From an uncultured Alistipes sp. (GTDB lineage: Bacteria; Bacteroidota; Bacteroidia; Bacteroidales; Rikenellaceae): a stretch of 64,000 bases of DNA. Numbering within the stretch: the stretch's first letter is position 1; every line of letters starts with the position of its first letter. A program made the translations under genes and the position numbers. Below the pieces are notes generated by a model. That model had not been told where the DNA came from and did no database searches. It saw only the letters and a list, made by a program, of their open reading frames with translations. Location: assembly GCA_900550925.1 (NCBI GenBank), contig URTU01000002.1, forward strand, positions 1 through 64,000. Direction: 5' to 3'. This document shows, in pieces, positions 18,468 to 27,179 of this stretch.

Positions 18468-18619
18468 GATTGTCCATACCTATTTCCTTATCCTGAAACC
18501 GTTCCGGCCGACATCCGACAACCGTTTCGCTTCTCTCTTCACCTCCCCCCCCTCTCCAGTCATCGTTCCGGAAAGCCGGAAAAGAACTTTTCCTGCGACG
18601 GTTGCAAGAGCCGCTGCGA

Positions 18620-19183
18620 CTACTTGTTGTTGAACTGATTCATCGTCAAAGCCGCGCCGACCGCGACAAAAGACTTTACGGCCTCGACCGCTACACCGAT
18701 ACGTTCCGGCAACGCCTTCCGCTCCTCGTCGGTCCACTCGCCAAGCACATAATCGGCCTGATGTCCCTGCGTGAAGTTGCCGCCGATACCGAATCGCAAA
18801 CGTGCATAGGCATCGCTGCCGAGCAACTCGTTTATGTTTTTCAGTCCGTTATGCCCGCCGTCGCTGCCCTTGGCCCGCATCCGCAATGCCCCGAAAGGCA
18901 GTGCAATGTCGTCGACCACGACCAGCAGATTCTCACGGGCGATCTTTTCGGCATCCACCCAGTATCGCACCGCCTTGCCGCTCAGGTTCATATATGTCGA
19001 CGGTTTGAGCAGGATCACCGTCCGGCCGCGATATTTGATTTCGGCCACCGACCCGTAACGCGACGGCGTAAAAACAGCACTGGACGCCTCAGCCAAGGCG
19101 TCCAATACTGTGAAACCTATGTTATGACGGGTATGTGCGTATTCCGCACCGATATTACCCAGTCCTACGATCAGATACTTCAA
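18620..19183 (-). CDS. pth: Peptidyl-tRNA hydrolase
   Basis: 187 residues. The active-site residues are visible in [16 protein letters not shown] (catalytic His), [15 protein letters not shown] and [15 protein letters not shown] (Asp). The enzyme releases peptides from prematurely dropped peptidyl-tRNAs. It follows rplY with a 26-base gap, the common rplY-pth pairing. Codon use and length are ordinary. Confidence 0.96.
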   Translation of the reverse strand: MKYLIVGLGNIGAEYAHTRHNIGFTVLDALAEASSAVFTPSRYGSVAEIKYRGRTVILLKPSTYMNLSGKAVRYWVDAEKIARENLLVVVDDIALPFGALRMRAKGSDGGHNGLKNINELLGSDAYARLRFGIGGNFTQGHQADYVLGEWTDEERKALPERIGVAVEAVKSFVAVGAALTMNQFNNK

Positions 19184-19209
19184 TGCGTACGGTTTTTATC
19201 TGCCTGCGA

Positions 19210-19776
19210 CTACTTCGCGTCGATACCGCGCGATGCACGGGTTACGCGAACGGCGCATACGGCAGTCGTTGCCGGGGTCAGCAGGGTCAGGTTGTCGAAC
19301 TTCAGGTCGCCGACGAAGATCGACTTGCCGACACCCAGATTCGTAATGTCGATAACCAGTTCGTCGGGGAGGTTCTCCACCAGACCGCTCACACGGAGCT
19401 TACGTTTGCTCAGAACCAGCTTACCACCGGCCTTAACGCCTTCCGAGCTACCGGTCAGACGTACCGGGATATCGATCGCTACGGCCTTGCCAGGCTGAAC
19501 GCGATAGAAATCTATATGCAGGATCTGTTCGCGTACGGGGTGGAACTGCACCTCGCGCATTACGCCGGTCTCTTTTCGGCCGTCGATATCGAAATTAACG
19601 ATATACGAGTTGGGCGAATAGATCAACGGTTTTACATCCTTGGCGTCGATCGTAAAGTGTACGGTCTCGCCGCCGCCATAGATTGCGCAGGGAATCAGAC
19701 CCTCGCGGCGCGACGACTTGCTGGCTTTCTTGCCGAAAACATCCCGTTTTGCGGCCTTGATTTCAATGGTTTTCAT
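19210..19776 (-). CDS. rplY: 50S ribosomal protein L25 (CTC form)
   Basis: 188 residues, the long L25/CTC form with an N-terminal 5S-rRNA-binding domain (residues 1-90) and a C-terminal TL5-like beta domain. Motifs include KKASKSSRREGLIPCAIYGGG, MREVQFHPVREQILHIDFYRV and VRLTGSSEGVKAGGKLVL. It binds 5S rRNA in the large subunit. An exact consensus promoter lies 80 bases upstream. Confidence 0.95.
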   Translation of the reverse strand: MKTIEIKAAKRDVFGKKASKSSRREGLIPCAIYGGGETVHFTIDAKDVKPLIYSPNSYIVNFDIDGRKETGVMREVQFHPVREQILHIDFYRVQPGKAVAIDIPVRLTGSSEGVKAGGKLVLSKRKLRVSGLVENLPDELVIDITNLGVGKSIFVGDLKFDNLTLLTPATTAVCAVRVTRASRGIDAK

Positions 19777-19856
19777 AATGTTTGATTAATTTTTGTTTCT
19801 CGGGCACCACTCAATGCAACATCTGTACGGATGCATCCCATAAGTGCTTGCGGCCG

Positions 19857-19887
19857 CAAAGGTATGTATTTTTTTTCAATCCGGCAA
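19857..19887 (-). promoter_or_regulatory. Promoter of rplY-pth
   Basis: On the minus strand TTG (19887-19885), 20 bases, then TACCTTTG (19864-19857). Both boxes and the spacing match the phylum consensus, leaving a leader of about 75 bases. Confidence 0.7.
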
Positions 19888-20046
19888 CTCATCTCCGCCT
19901 TTTCACCGTTTTATTGCATTGAGTCTGTTCCGGTTGGGCGGGCAGACTCCGTCCCAGCAACTGGCAGAACAGCACTGTCTGTTACTCTACAGCATATTCC
20001 CACTACCCGGGCGCTTCTAAATCCCCCCCCCTCCACTCGCACACGA

Positions 20047-20574
20047 TCAGCGCCGGTGCGGCAACCGGATATTCAAAACCTGTTCCACCTCCACGGCCTC
20101 ACCGTTGCACTTTGCGGGTATCCACTTGGGCGCCTTGCGCACGGCCCGTACAACACGGCCACGAAGCCGATTGTCCGTCGACTCGATCAGGTCGGTCAGC
20201 TCGGCCGTACCGTCTCGGCGAATCACATAGCGATATATCACCCGTGCCGGCATCTCATCCTCTCCCCAGTCGACCTGTTGTTCGATGTAGTGGTTGAACG
20301 AAACCGGATCGGCCGGGAACGACGGCGGTGTATCGTATTTCAAGGTCACGACAATAACACCATCCGAAGCCCGTTGGCCATACCGGGCGATCAGGGCCTC
20401 GTCTACAGGCAATTGTTCCGAACTGACGATCTGCGCCGGATCGATCCGCTTCATCTCCTCGCCGCTGTACTCGCGGCCGTTGACAATATAGATCGGTTCG
20501 CCGGCACATGCCTCCGAGACCCGCACCGTAAACATCACCGCAATCAGGGCGATTATGAAACCCAATCTGTTCAT
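20047..20574 (-). CDS. Exported TonB C-terminal-like protein with a plug-like segment
   Basis: 175 residues. A signal peptide covers about residues 1-24. Residues 27-79 (YIVNGREYSGEEMKRIDPAQI, then RYGQRASDGVIVVTLK) resemble the small plug-type repeat of SusC-like TonB-dependent receptors, where LVDG, YG and GVI.VTTK recur. Residues 90-175 match a TonB C-terminal domain (VIYRYVIRRDGTAELTDL and VRAVRKAPKWIPAKCNGEAVEV). There is no membrane anchor besides the signal peptide and no Pro-rich spacer, so it is not an ordinary TonB. It overlaps rdgB by 4 bases. Its role is unknown. Confidence 0.7.
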   Translation of the reverse strand: MNRLGFIIALIAVMFTVRVSEACAGEPIYIVNGREYSGEEMKRIDPAQIVSSEQLPVDEALIARYGQRASDGVIVVTLKYDTPPSFPADPVSFNHYIEQQVDWGEDEMPARVIYRYVIRRDGTAELTDLIESTDNRLRGRVVRAVRKAPKWIPAKCNGEAVEVEQVLNIRLPHRR

Positions 20575-21230
20575 CGTTTCATTTTAACGGAGAAAAATAT
20601 TTTTTTATTGTCGGGGCCGTTCTGCACCTCTCTGATTGCTACGGGTTGCGGCCCGTCATCGGAGAGGAAACGTGCCAGTTCGGCTACGGCACGTCCACGG
20701 TGCGAGATGGCGTTTTTCTCCTCGCGGCTCATCTGGGCAAATGTACGGTCGAAGCCGTCGGGCCGGAATACCGGATCATATCCGAATCCCCCTTCGCCGC
20801 TCGGCGCCTCAGTGATCACCCCCGAGACACACCCCTCGAACATGGAGACCACGCCGTTCATTATCAGCGCTATGGCCGTACGGAAACGGGCCTGCCGGTT
20901 CACGACGCCCTCCAGATTACGCAACAACAGCGCCGTATTGGCCGCAAAATCATGGCCGTCGGTGGCATAGCGCGCCGAATGGACTCCCGGAGCACCTCCC
21001 AGAGCCTCAACCTCCAACCCCGTATCGTCGGCAAAACAGTCGAGACCGGTCCGCGAATAGATATACTGAGCCTTTTGCAGGGCATTGCCTTCGAGTGTAT
21101 CGGACGTCTCGGGGATCTCCTCCGTAATGCCGCAGTCGCGCGGTGTCAGAAGGGTCCACTCCTCACCCAGAGCCGCCCGAACTTCATCGAGCTTATGCTG
21201 GTTGTTGGTCGCAAAAACTATCTTTCTCAT
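20571..21230 (-). CDS. rdgB: dITP/XTP pyrophosphatase (Ham1/RdgB)
   Basis: 219 residues. The start IVFATNNQHKLDEVRAALG, the motif CFADDTGLEVEALGGAPGVH, the GEGGFGYDPVFRP loop and the final ISHRGRAVAELARFL are all RdgB signatures. It hydrolyses non-canonical purine nucleoside triphosphates so that they are not incorporated into DNA or RNA. The downstream TonB-like gene starts inside its last codons. Confidence 0.95.
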   Translation of the reverse strand: MRKIVFATNNQHKLDEVRAALGEEWTLLTPRDCGITEEIPETSDTLEGNALQKAQYIYSRTGLDCFADDTGLEVEALGGAPGVHSARYATDGHDFAANTALLLRNLEGVVNRQARFRTAIALIMNGVVSMFEGCVSGVITEAPSGEGGFGYDPVFRPDGFDRTFAQMSREEKNAISHRGRAVAELARFLSDDGPQPVAIREVQNGPDNKKIFFSVKMKR

Positions 21231-21363
21231 AACTCCCTCCGTTTTTATCGTTTGTTTACCTAAGCGCCGCCCGCATCCGTTTCAACCAAAACCCATCACC
21301 CCTCCCCATACACTCAAAACGGCCATCGGCGGCAGCAACGGCCTAATCCGTACATGCGCACGT

Positions 21364-22203
21364 CTATTTTACCACCTCCATCTGTTCGAGCCGGTAGTCG
21401 ACCGCAATCTTGTCGATGATCGTCTTCACGACCGTATCCATATACGACCCTTCGGTATAGTCGGCCGCGCAGACATGGTTCACACGGTTGTCGCGGATGA
21501 GCGATGCCAACTCCTTCTGCGCCCCCTTCTGCCCGGGGTTATACACGGCAATCGAATGTCCTCCGAAGTTCTTAACCAGCCGCATGCACGGGATGTCGGT
21601 GGTCCCGTCGCCCACGTAGATCATCCGCTTGAAGGGCACCGGCCGCTTGTTCTCCTCGATATACCGGTTCACCAGCGTGGCATCGAATACCGATTCGACA
21701 CCCTTGTTGATCTTGAAAATGAACTGCGTCTTGTTGGTATAATTCACCGCCACGGCCGGCCAGTAGGCTATGCCGTCAACATCGTAAAGGAACGAACATG
21801 CATAGATATTCCGAAACTCATGGGCAATGCACGTACCCTCGATGATCTCCTTGATACCCGACGAGTTGATGTAGTGCAGCATCCGCACCCCGCGCTCGGC
21901 GGCATAGGCGTTGATCCGGCCGAACCACTCCTTCACACCGTCGTAGAGCGTGATGCGGCGTCCCGACTCCTGAAATGCCTCGCGCTTGAGCGACAGACCG
22001 GTACTGCGGGCCTCCTGAATCATCCGCGCCATGTATGTCAACGTCATGTCGGCATCCTGCGCCCGGGCCAGTTCGTTCGAATCGTGCCAGAACTCCTTGT
22101 TGCTCTTGCCGATGGCCGGAATGAAATCATACTCCTGCATGTTGCCCGGCGCAAGCGTACCGTCGAAATCGTAGATCAGGGCTGCCGTTACCTTCTGTTC
22201 CAT
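21364..22203 (-). CDS. HAD-superfamily phosphatase
   Basis: 279 residues from MEQKVTAALIYDFDGTLAPG. The frame is open for 93 more codons upstream, but those overlap the divergent nitroreductase gene and have no family character. Motif I is DFDGTLA, motif II INSSGIKE, and the acidic motif IV YVGDGTTDIPCM, so the three catalytic elements of a HAD hydrolase are present. The cap is of the serine-phosphatase-like (SerB/MtnX) kind. Substrate unknown. The divergent gene is a nitroreductase. Confidence 0.8.
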   Translation of the reverse strand: MEQKVTAALIYDFDGTLAPGNMQEYDFIPAIGKSNKEFWHDSNELARAQDADMTLTYMARMIQEARSTGLSLKREAFQESGRRITLYDGVKEWFGRINAYAAERGVRMLHYINSSGIKEIIEGTCIAHEFRNIYACSFLYDVDGIAYWPAVAVNYTNKTQFIFKINKGVESVFDATLVNRYIEENKRPVPFKRMIYVGDGTTDIPCMRLVKNFGGHSIAVYNPGQKGAQKELASLIRDNRVNHVCAADYTEGSYMDTVVKTIIDKIAVDYRLEQMEVVK

Positions 22204-22266
22204 AATGTCTGACAATATAATTGTTGTTCGAATTGGTAAAGGTAAGATTTTTGTTCGAATTTTCAT

Positions 22267-22274
22267 TACATTTG
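22267..22274 (+). promoter_or_regulatory. -7 element (TACATTTG) of the nitroreductase promoter
   Basis: Matches TAnnTTTG and lies 32 bases before the chosen ATG at 22307, supporting that start over the upstream one at 22205. The -33 box is not clear. Confidence 0.55.
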
Positions 22275-22306
22275 CAGACGTATCGAACAAAAAAACAGAG
22301 GTAGTT

Positions 22307-22837
22307 ATGGAACTGAAAGAGACGCTGCTCAAACGCCGCAGCATACGCAAATTCGAAAACCGTCCGGTCGACCGCCAAACCATCGAGCAACTGCTTGCCG
22401 AAACGTTTACGGCACCCTCGTCGCGGAATACACGCTCGTCGCGGTTCATGGTCGTAACCGACCGCCAGAATATGGAACGCATCTCGACTATGCGCGATTA
22501 CGGAGCCGCATTCATGAAGGATGCTCCGGCAGCGATACTGGTCGCAGGCGATGAATCCGTCACCGACCTGTGGGTCGACAACGCCTCGATATCCGCAACG
22601 ATTCTCCAACTGGCTGCCACCGATGCCGGACTTGGCTCATGCTGGGTGCACGTCAACGGCCGTCCGCGCCTCAAGGCAGAACCCGACGGGCAATCGGCCG
22701 AGGAGTACCTGCGGACATTCCTGCCCATTCCGGCGACATGGCGACCATTGTGCTTTATCGCCCTCGGATATCCGGCAGCCGAAGTGGCTCCCCACTCGCA
22801 AAAAGACGATTCCGACAAGGTGATCTGGGTAGAATAA
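22307..22837 (+). CDS. Nitroreductase-family flavoprotein
   Basis: 176 residues. MELKETLLKRRSIRKFENRPVD is the typical FMN-binding start (RRSIRKF), followed by FTAPSSRNTRSSRF and GLGSCWVHV. The family reduces nitro groups, quinones or flavins with NAD(P)H using FMN. The physiological substrate cannot be inferred. It is a single-gene unit with a terminator at 22874-22905. Confidence 0.85.
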   Translation: MELKETLLKRRSIRKFENRPVDRQTIEQLLAETFTAPSSRNTRSSRFMVVTDRQNMERISTMRDYGAAFMKDAPAAILVAGDESVTDLWVDNASISATILQLAATDAGLGSCWVHVNGRPRLKAEPDGQSAEEYLRTFLPIPATWRPLCFIALGYPAAEVAPHSQKDDSDKVIWVE

Positions 22838-22873
22838 CACCCTCTCCAGCAAATAGCAGTAGGCATAAAAGAA

Positions 22874-22905
22874 AACGGCGACATACCCAAAGGTATGTCG
22901 CCGTT
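22874..22905 (+). terminator. Terminator after the nitroreductase gene
   Basis: AACGGCGACATACC (22874-22887) and GGTATGTCGCCGTT (22892-22905) form a perfect 14-bp stem with loop CAAA, followed by ATTTAATT. Confidence 0.8.
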
Positions 22906-22978
22906 ATTTAATTATCCCCCCCAATTTATCCAAATTAAATATCATATAGATTGATTTTTGTTTATCAATAATTTCTTT

Positions 22979-22986
22979 TATCTTTG
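22979..22986 (+). promoter_or_regulatory. -7 element (TATCTTTG) of the orphan secreted protein
   Basis: An exact consensus box with a TTG (22958-22960) 18 bases upstream, slightly short of the usual 19-21. It places transcription start near 22993 and supports the ATG at 23030. Confidence 0.6.
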
Positions 22987-23029
22987 TAAAAGACAACCAT
23001 TTAATTTATACCACCTAAACCATACCTAT

Positions 23030-23707
23030 ATGAAACGGCTATTAATACTTATGGCTATTCTGTTCGCAATCACAGCGGTCTATGCCCAGGAATTACATCA
23101 AATACAACAAAACGATATAACTAAATTTCTTGGAATTCCAATTGACGGGACAAAAGCTGAAATTATCCAAAAGCTCAAAGCCAAAGGATATACCCCCAAT
23201 GACATAGATAGCGACGTATTGGAGGGAGAGTTCAATGGCAAAGACGTTTCCATTTATATAGCGACAAACAACAATAAGGTATACCGCATTATGGTTATCT
23301 ATAACACCCCTTCAAGCGAAACAGATATTAAGATTGAATTCAACAATTTGTGTCATCAGTTTGAGAACAACAAGAAATATACATCATTAAATGATGATCA
23401 AACCATTTCAGAAGATGAAGATATTTCCTACCAGATGAACGTAAATAATAAACGATTCCAAGCCTCCTACTTTCAGCTTCCTGAAGAATCCACTATTCTA
23501 CAAATAAAAAATCACTTGCTTTCGCAATACACTGAAGAGCAAATCGCCAACCCTACAGAAGAAATAGCGCTATCAATAGCAGATACCGTTCTCAATCTTA
23601 CTGCCAACAAAAATGTATGGTTTATGATTGTTGAAAGATTTGGCAGCTATTATATTGCCATATTTTACGACAACGTTTATAATCAAGCCAAAGGCGAAGA
23701 TCTATAA
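23030..23707 (+). CDS. Secreted protein of unknown function, AT-rich gene
   Basis: 225 residues starting MKRLLILMAILFAITAVYAQ, a standard signal peptide. The mature part begins KFLGIPIDGTKAEIIQKLKAKGY, a pattern seen in small exported Bacteroidota proteins, then alternates beta-like and charged segments. No catalytic motif is seen. The gene and its flanks are clearly richer in A and T than their neighbours, with many AAA/AAT codons, suggesting acquisition by transfer. It is a single-gene unit with its own promoter and terminator. Confidence 0.7.
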   Translation: MKRLLILMAILFAITAVYAQELHQIQQNDITKFLGIPIDGTKAEIIQKLKAKGYTPNDIDSDVLEGEFNGKDVSIYIATNNNKVYRIMVIYNTPSSETDIKIEFNNLCHQFENNKKYTSLNDDQTISEDEDISYQMNVNNKRFQASYFQLPEESTILQIKNHLLSQYTEEQIANPTEEIALSIADTVLNLTANKNVWFMIVERFGSYYIAIFYDNVYNQAKGEDL

Positions 23708-23727
23708 TCAAGTTAATAATACATACC

Positions 23728-23760
23728 AAAAACTCCGGTCATGCATTTACCGGCGTTTTT
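23728..23760 (+). terminator. Terminator after the orphan secreted protein gene
   Basis: AAAAACTCCGGT (23728-23739) pairs with ACCGGCGTTTTT (23749-23760), one mismatch, and ends in a T-run. Confidence 0.7.
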
Positions 23761-23890
23761 GGTTTATAATTTCAGTATGTAACATCACGACTTTCGGGTC
23801 GTAAAACATGCCGAACCACTGTCTTGCCGCTCTCATACGTGACTCCCATCGGCCAACATGTATATTATATCTGCTTTAACGAAACTCAAT

Positions 23891-24493
23891 TCAGTCGTGA
23901 GTTACGGCCATTACGGCTCCGTCGAGCCGTGTCACCGCCACATCATACGCCCGGCCGAAAGCCTCAACCGCAACGGCTCCGGACTCCAAATCGACCGCCA
24001 CGATCCGCATGTCCGCCACAAAATCGACACCGCTGCGTCCAAGACATTTATACAGAGCCTCCTTTGCACACCAGGCCGCCGCCATGAAAAGCGGATGTTC
24101 AGCTCCGGCGAGTGCCATCTCAGCTGCACTCAGATAACGCCGCCGCACCTTTCCGAACGGGCGATCCGTCATCTCGACATCGATACCGCAACGCCCCTCG
24201 CACACATAGGCCAAAGCCACATAGCCCCGGCAGTGCGACACAGACAGATATCCGCGCATATCTGCAAAAACAGGCTCACCGAAACGTGTATATTCCACTT
24301 TCAGCTGATCGGACGACAGTCCCCAGGCCTCAGCCTTCGACCGCAGCAACCGTCGCCAGGCCAGCCATTCAAGCCGCCGTCCGCCCGTCAGCCCATCGGC
24401 AAACGCCAGTTCCTGCCGGCTCAATCCCACGGCATACTCTTCGGCCGAACGATCGAGCGGTTCGACTGCTATTTCGATGCCGCAGAGGGTCAT
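23891..24493 (-). CDS. 4'-phosphopantetheinyl transferase (Sfp type)
   Basis: 200 residues. The Mg-binding GIDVEMTDRP motif and the later CAKEALYKCLGRSG (the WxxKEA-like motif) mark the Sfp/AcpT superfamily, which transfers the phosphopantetheine arm from CoA to carrier proteins. The N-terminal half is poorly conserved, as usual. Its ATG overlaps the gldE stop by 4 bases, so the pair is co-translated; Sfp-type genes close to gldE are a recurring Bacteroidota arrangement. Confidence 0.85.
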   Translation of the reverse strand: MTLCGIEIAVEPLDRSAEEYAVGLSRQELAFADGLTGGRRLEWLAWRRLLRSKAEAWGLSSDQLKVEYTRFGEPVFADMRGYLSVSHCRGYVALAYVCEGRCGIDVEMTDRPFGKVRRRYLSAAEMALAGAEHPLFMAAAWCAKEALYKCLGRSGVDFVADMRIVAVDLESGAVAVEAFGRAYDVAVTRLDGAVMAVTHD

Positions 24494-25788
24494 TGTTCCT
24501 TTTCAACCTTGATTTTGTCGATGCGGTGGCCTTCGGTCGAAACCACCGTAAGCAGCAGCCCGTGCGTACGGACCGTATCGCCTTTACGCAGAAAATCACG
24601 CTTTATCTCGAGCATCAGGCCGGCCAGCGTTTCGGCCTCGCCCTTCACGTCCGACAACAGATCCTCCGGCAGATCCAGAACCCGTTCGAAATCTCCGATA
24701 TGGGCCTTGCCGTCGAAAACGTAGACATTGTCGCCCACCTTCGTATAGAAGCTTTCGACGCTGTCGTTTTCGTCGGATATCTCGCCCACGATCTCCTCCA
24801 GAATATCCTCAAGCGAAACCAGTCCCATCGTCGAACCGTATTCGTCCACCACGATGGCCATGTGCACCTTGTTGGCCTGGAACTCCTCAAGCAGGTCGTT
24901 GATCTTCTTGTGTTCGGGCACATAGTATGGTTTGCGCAGCAGAGAACTCCAGTTGAAATCATCCCCGTTGTGTATGTAGGGAATCAGGTCCTTCACATAC
25001 AGCACACCCTTGATGTTGTCGGCATTCTCCTCGTAGACCGGAATCCGCGAAAAACCCGACCGGATGATCGTCTGCTTGACATCGGAGTAGCTGTCCGATA
25101 TATCCAGAGCCACGATATCTACACGCGGTTTCATGATGCTGGCGACCTCCGTATTGACGAAGTTCACAATCCCCGATAACATCTTACGCTCCTCCTGTGT
25201 CTGGTCCGTCGATGCGATGTCAATGACGTTCGAGAGTTCGTCGATCGAGATATTGTCGCGTTTGGTATCGAGCCGTCGGTTAATGGCATCTCCCGAGCGC
25301 ACCAGCACGAATGACAACGGTTTGAATACGGTCCGCAGAAACCGCAGCGGATAGGCGGCGAAACGTGCGAAACGCATCGGCGACGAATTTGCCAGCACCT
25401 TGGGCAGGATCTCGCCGAACAGCAGCAGCAGGAATGTCACGATCACCGTCTTGAAGACGAATGTCCAGGCCGCCGACGAGCAGACGAATACCATGTCCAT
25501 GATTCGGGCACTCAGTATTACGATGCAGATATTGACCAGATTGTTGACCACGAGGATCGTAGCCAGGAGGTTGTCGCTGTGCGACAGGAGGTCGAGCATG
25601 ACCGAAGCCCGACGTGTCCGCGCCGCCTTTATTTCGCGCAGATGGTGTGGCGAGAGCGAAAAGAAAGCCGTTTCGGATCCCGACACGAAGGCCGAAATCG
25701 ACAACAATACCACCAATACGGCCAGCATCGCCACCAGCGAACCGACATCGAACGGTATTACGGATATTACTTGAAGCGGAGTTATCAA
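24490..25788 (-). CDS. gldE: GldE-like CorC/CNNM-family membrane protein
   Basis: 432 residues. An N-terminal DUF21/CNNM membrane domain with several helices (LVAMLAVLVVLLSISAFVSGSE and FVFKTVIVTFLLLLFGEILPK) is followed by a CBS pair (residues about 210-340, including GVLYVKDLIPYI and VVDEYGSTMGLVSLEDILEEIVG) and a CorC/HlyC C-terminal domain (YVFDGKAHIGDFERVL). The family includes ion transporters and the GldE protein of gliding Bacteroidota. Gliding cannot be inferred from this gene alone. It lies 46 bases beyond ftsZ on the same strand. Confidence 0.82.
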   Translation of the reverse strand: MITPLQVISVIPFDVGSLVAMLAVLVVLLSISAFVSGSETAFFSLSPHHLREIKAARTRRASVMLDLLSHSDNLLATILVVNNLVNICIVILSARIMDMVFVCSSAAWTFVFKTVIVTFLLLLFGEILPKVLANSSPMRFARFAAYPLRFLRTVFKPLSFVLVRSGDAINRRLDTKRDNISIDELSNVIDIASTDQTQEERKMLSGIVNFVNTEVASIMKPRVDIVALDISDSYSDVKQTIIRSGFSRIPVYEENADNIKGVLYVKDLIPYIHNGDDFNWSSLLRKPYYVPEHKKINDLLEEFQANKVHMAIVVDEYGSTMGLVSLEDILEEIVGEISDENDSVESFYTKVGDNVYVFDGKAHIGDFERVLDLPEDLLSDVKGEAETLAGLMLEIKRDFLRKGDTVRTHGLLLTVVSTEGHRIDKIKVEKEQ

Positions 25789-25834
25789 ACTATAAAATAT
25801 TGGTTCACACTAATGTTCGGGCCGGGCATCCGCA

Positions 25835-27142
25835 TCAGACCGAAAACAACGTACCTCCATTGTTTTTCGGGGTCTTGTCGCTGTCGCCCGAGTCGATGAC
25901 CGACTTCGAGGAGCCGGTAGACGTATCGACCACAAACTTTATCTTGCGACGTATGTAGGCTGCCATATTCTTGCACTTGTCGATATCCGGATAGCGGTTC
26001 GAACGGGCCCGCAGCACAGCCGGCTGCTGACGCGACGGCGTCGGACCTCCCTTGCGAAGGTCGATCACGCCCGGAACGGCTGGCGTAGGCGGCACGATCG
26101 GAGGTATCGGATTGGTATTATCCTGCTTGCGGGCATCCTGGCCTGCAGCGTCAAACCCCGTAGCGACAATCACTACCTCCAGATCCTCATCCAGATACGG
26201 CTTCACACTGTTGCCCCAGATGATATTGGCATCGTGCAGACGGCCGTTCTCATCCGTATATTTGGCATCCGACTGTATCACCTCCAGAATCTTGCCCAAC
26301 TCGCTCCACATCACGCCATCCTTGACGTTTGTACTGATATTGAGCAGTATGTTCTTGGCACCGCGGATACTGTTATGGTCGAGCAGCGGCGAGCTCAACG
26401 AAGCCCGTGCAGCATTCTCGGCGCGGTCCTCACCCTTGGCCCGTCCGACACCCATGTGCGTACGGCCGCTGTTGTACATCACTCGGCGCACATCGGCAAA
26501 GTCGACATTCGTCCGCGGGCTCTTGATCGTGATGATCTCGGCTATACCCTTGGCCGCCGAGGCCAATACGTCGTCAGCCAGACTGAAGGCCTCGTCAACC
26601 GTCAGGCGGCCGCCCATGGCCATGATATTGTCATTGTTGATTATCAGCAGCGAATCGACATTGCCTTTCAGCTCCTCGATACCGCGCATGGCCTGTTCGT
26701 AGCGTATCTGACCTTCGATCTTGAGCGGCGAGGTTACCACTCCGACCGTCAGTATTCCCATTTCGCGGGCAGCCTTGGCTATGACCGGCGAGGCTCCGGT
26801 ACCCGTACCGCCTCCCATACCGGCCGTCACGAAGATCATCTTGGTTGAATGGACCTCGAACAGATTCTTGATCTGATCCAGGCTTTCGATTGCGGCGCGA
26901 CGTCCCACGGCCGGATCGTTGCCGGCACCCAGACCGTCGCGGCCCAAACGGACCTTGATCTCTACGGGGCTGATATCGAGCGCCTGCTGGTCGGTGTTGC
27001 ACACCATGAAATCGACATCCTTGATGCCCAACTGCCACATATGGTTCACCGCATTGCCGCCGGCACCGCCAACTCCGATAACCATGATCATCGGATACGA
27101 CTGGCGCCGCGTACGAAGCGAATTCAAAACATCGTCACTCAT
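25835..27142 (-). CDS. ftsZ: Cell division protein FtsZ
   Basis: 435 residues. The tubulin-like GTP-binding signature [13 protein letters not shown] covers about residues 107-119, after the N-terminal [15 protein letters not shown]. The T7 catalytic-loop region is [13 protein letters not shown] disordered linker with many Pro and Thr follows the core, and a conserved peptide-like segment ([11 protein letters not shown]) lies 40 residues before the end instead of at the extreme C-terminus. FtsZ polymerises into the division ring. It is the last division gene of the cluster. Confidence 0.97.
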   Translation of the reverse strand: MSDDVLNSLRTRRQSYPMIMVIGVGGAGGNAVNHMWQLGIKDVDFMVCNTDQQALDISPVEIKVRLGRDGLGAGNDPAVGRRAAIESLDQIKNLFEVHSTKMIFVTAGMGGGTGTGASPVIAKAAREMGILTVGVVTSPLKIEGQIRYEQAMRGIEELKGNVDSLLIINNDNIMAMGGRLTVDEAFSLADDVLASAAKGIAEIITIKSPRTNVDFADVRRVMYNSGRTHMGVGRAKGEDRAENAARASLSSPLLDHNSIRGAKNILLNISTNVKDGVMWSELGKILEVIQSDAKYTDENGRLHDANIIWGNSVKPYLDEDLEVVIVATGFDAAGQDARKQDNTNPIPPIVPPTPAVPGVIDLRKGGPTPSRQQPAVLRARSNRYPDIDKCKNMAAYIRRKIKFVVDTSTGSSKSVIDSGDSDKTPKNNGGTLFSV

Positions 27143-27179
27143 AGCTCTTACCTCTTCTCTTATCGACCTTCCGTTACAA

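Noticed and set aside
18480..18737. Small minus-strand frame between rnhB and pth
   Set aside because: It overlaps the end of pth in another frame and its sequence is low-complexity Gly/Arg with no promoter.
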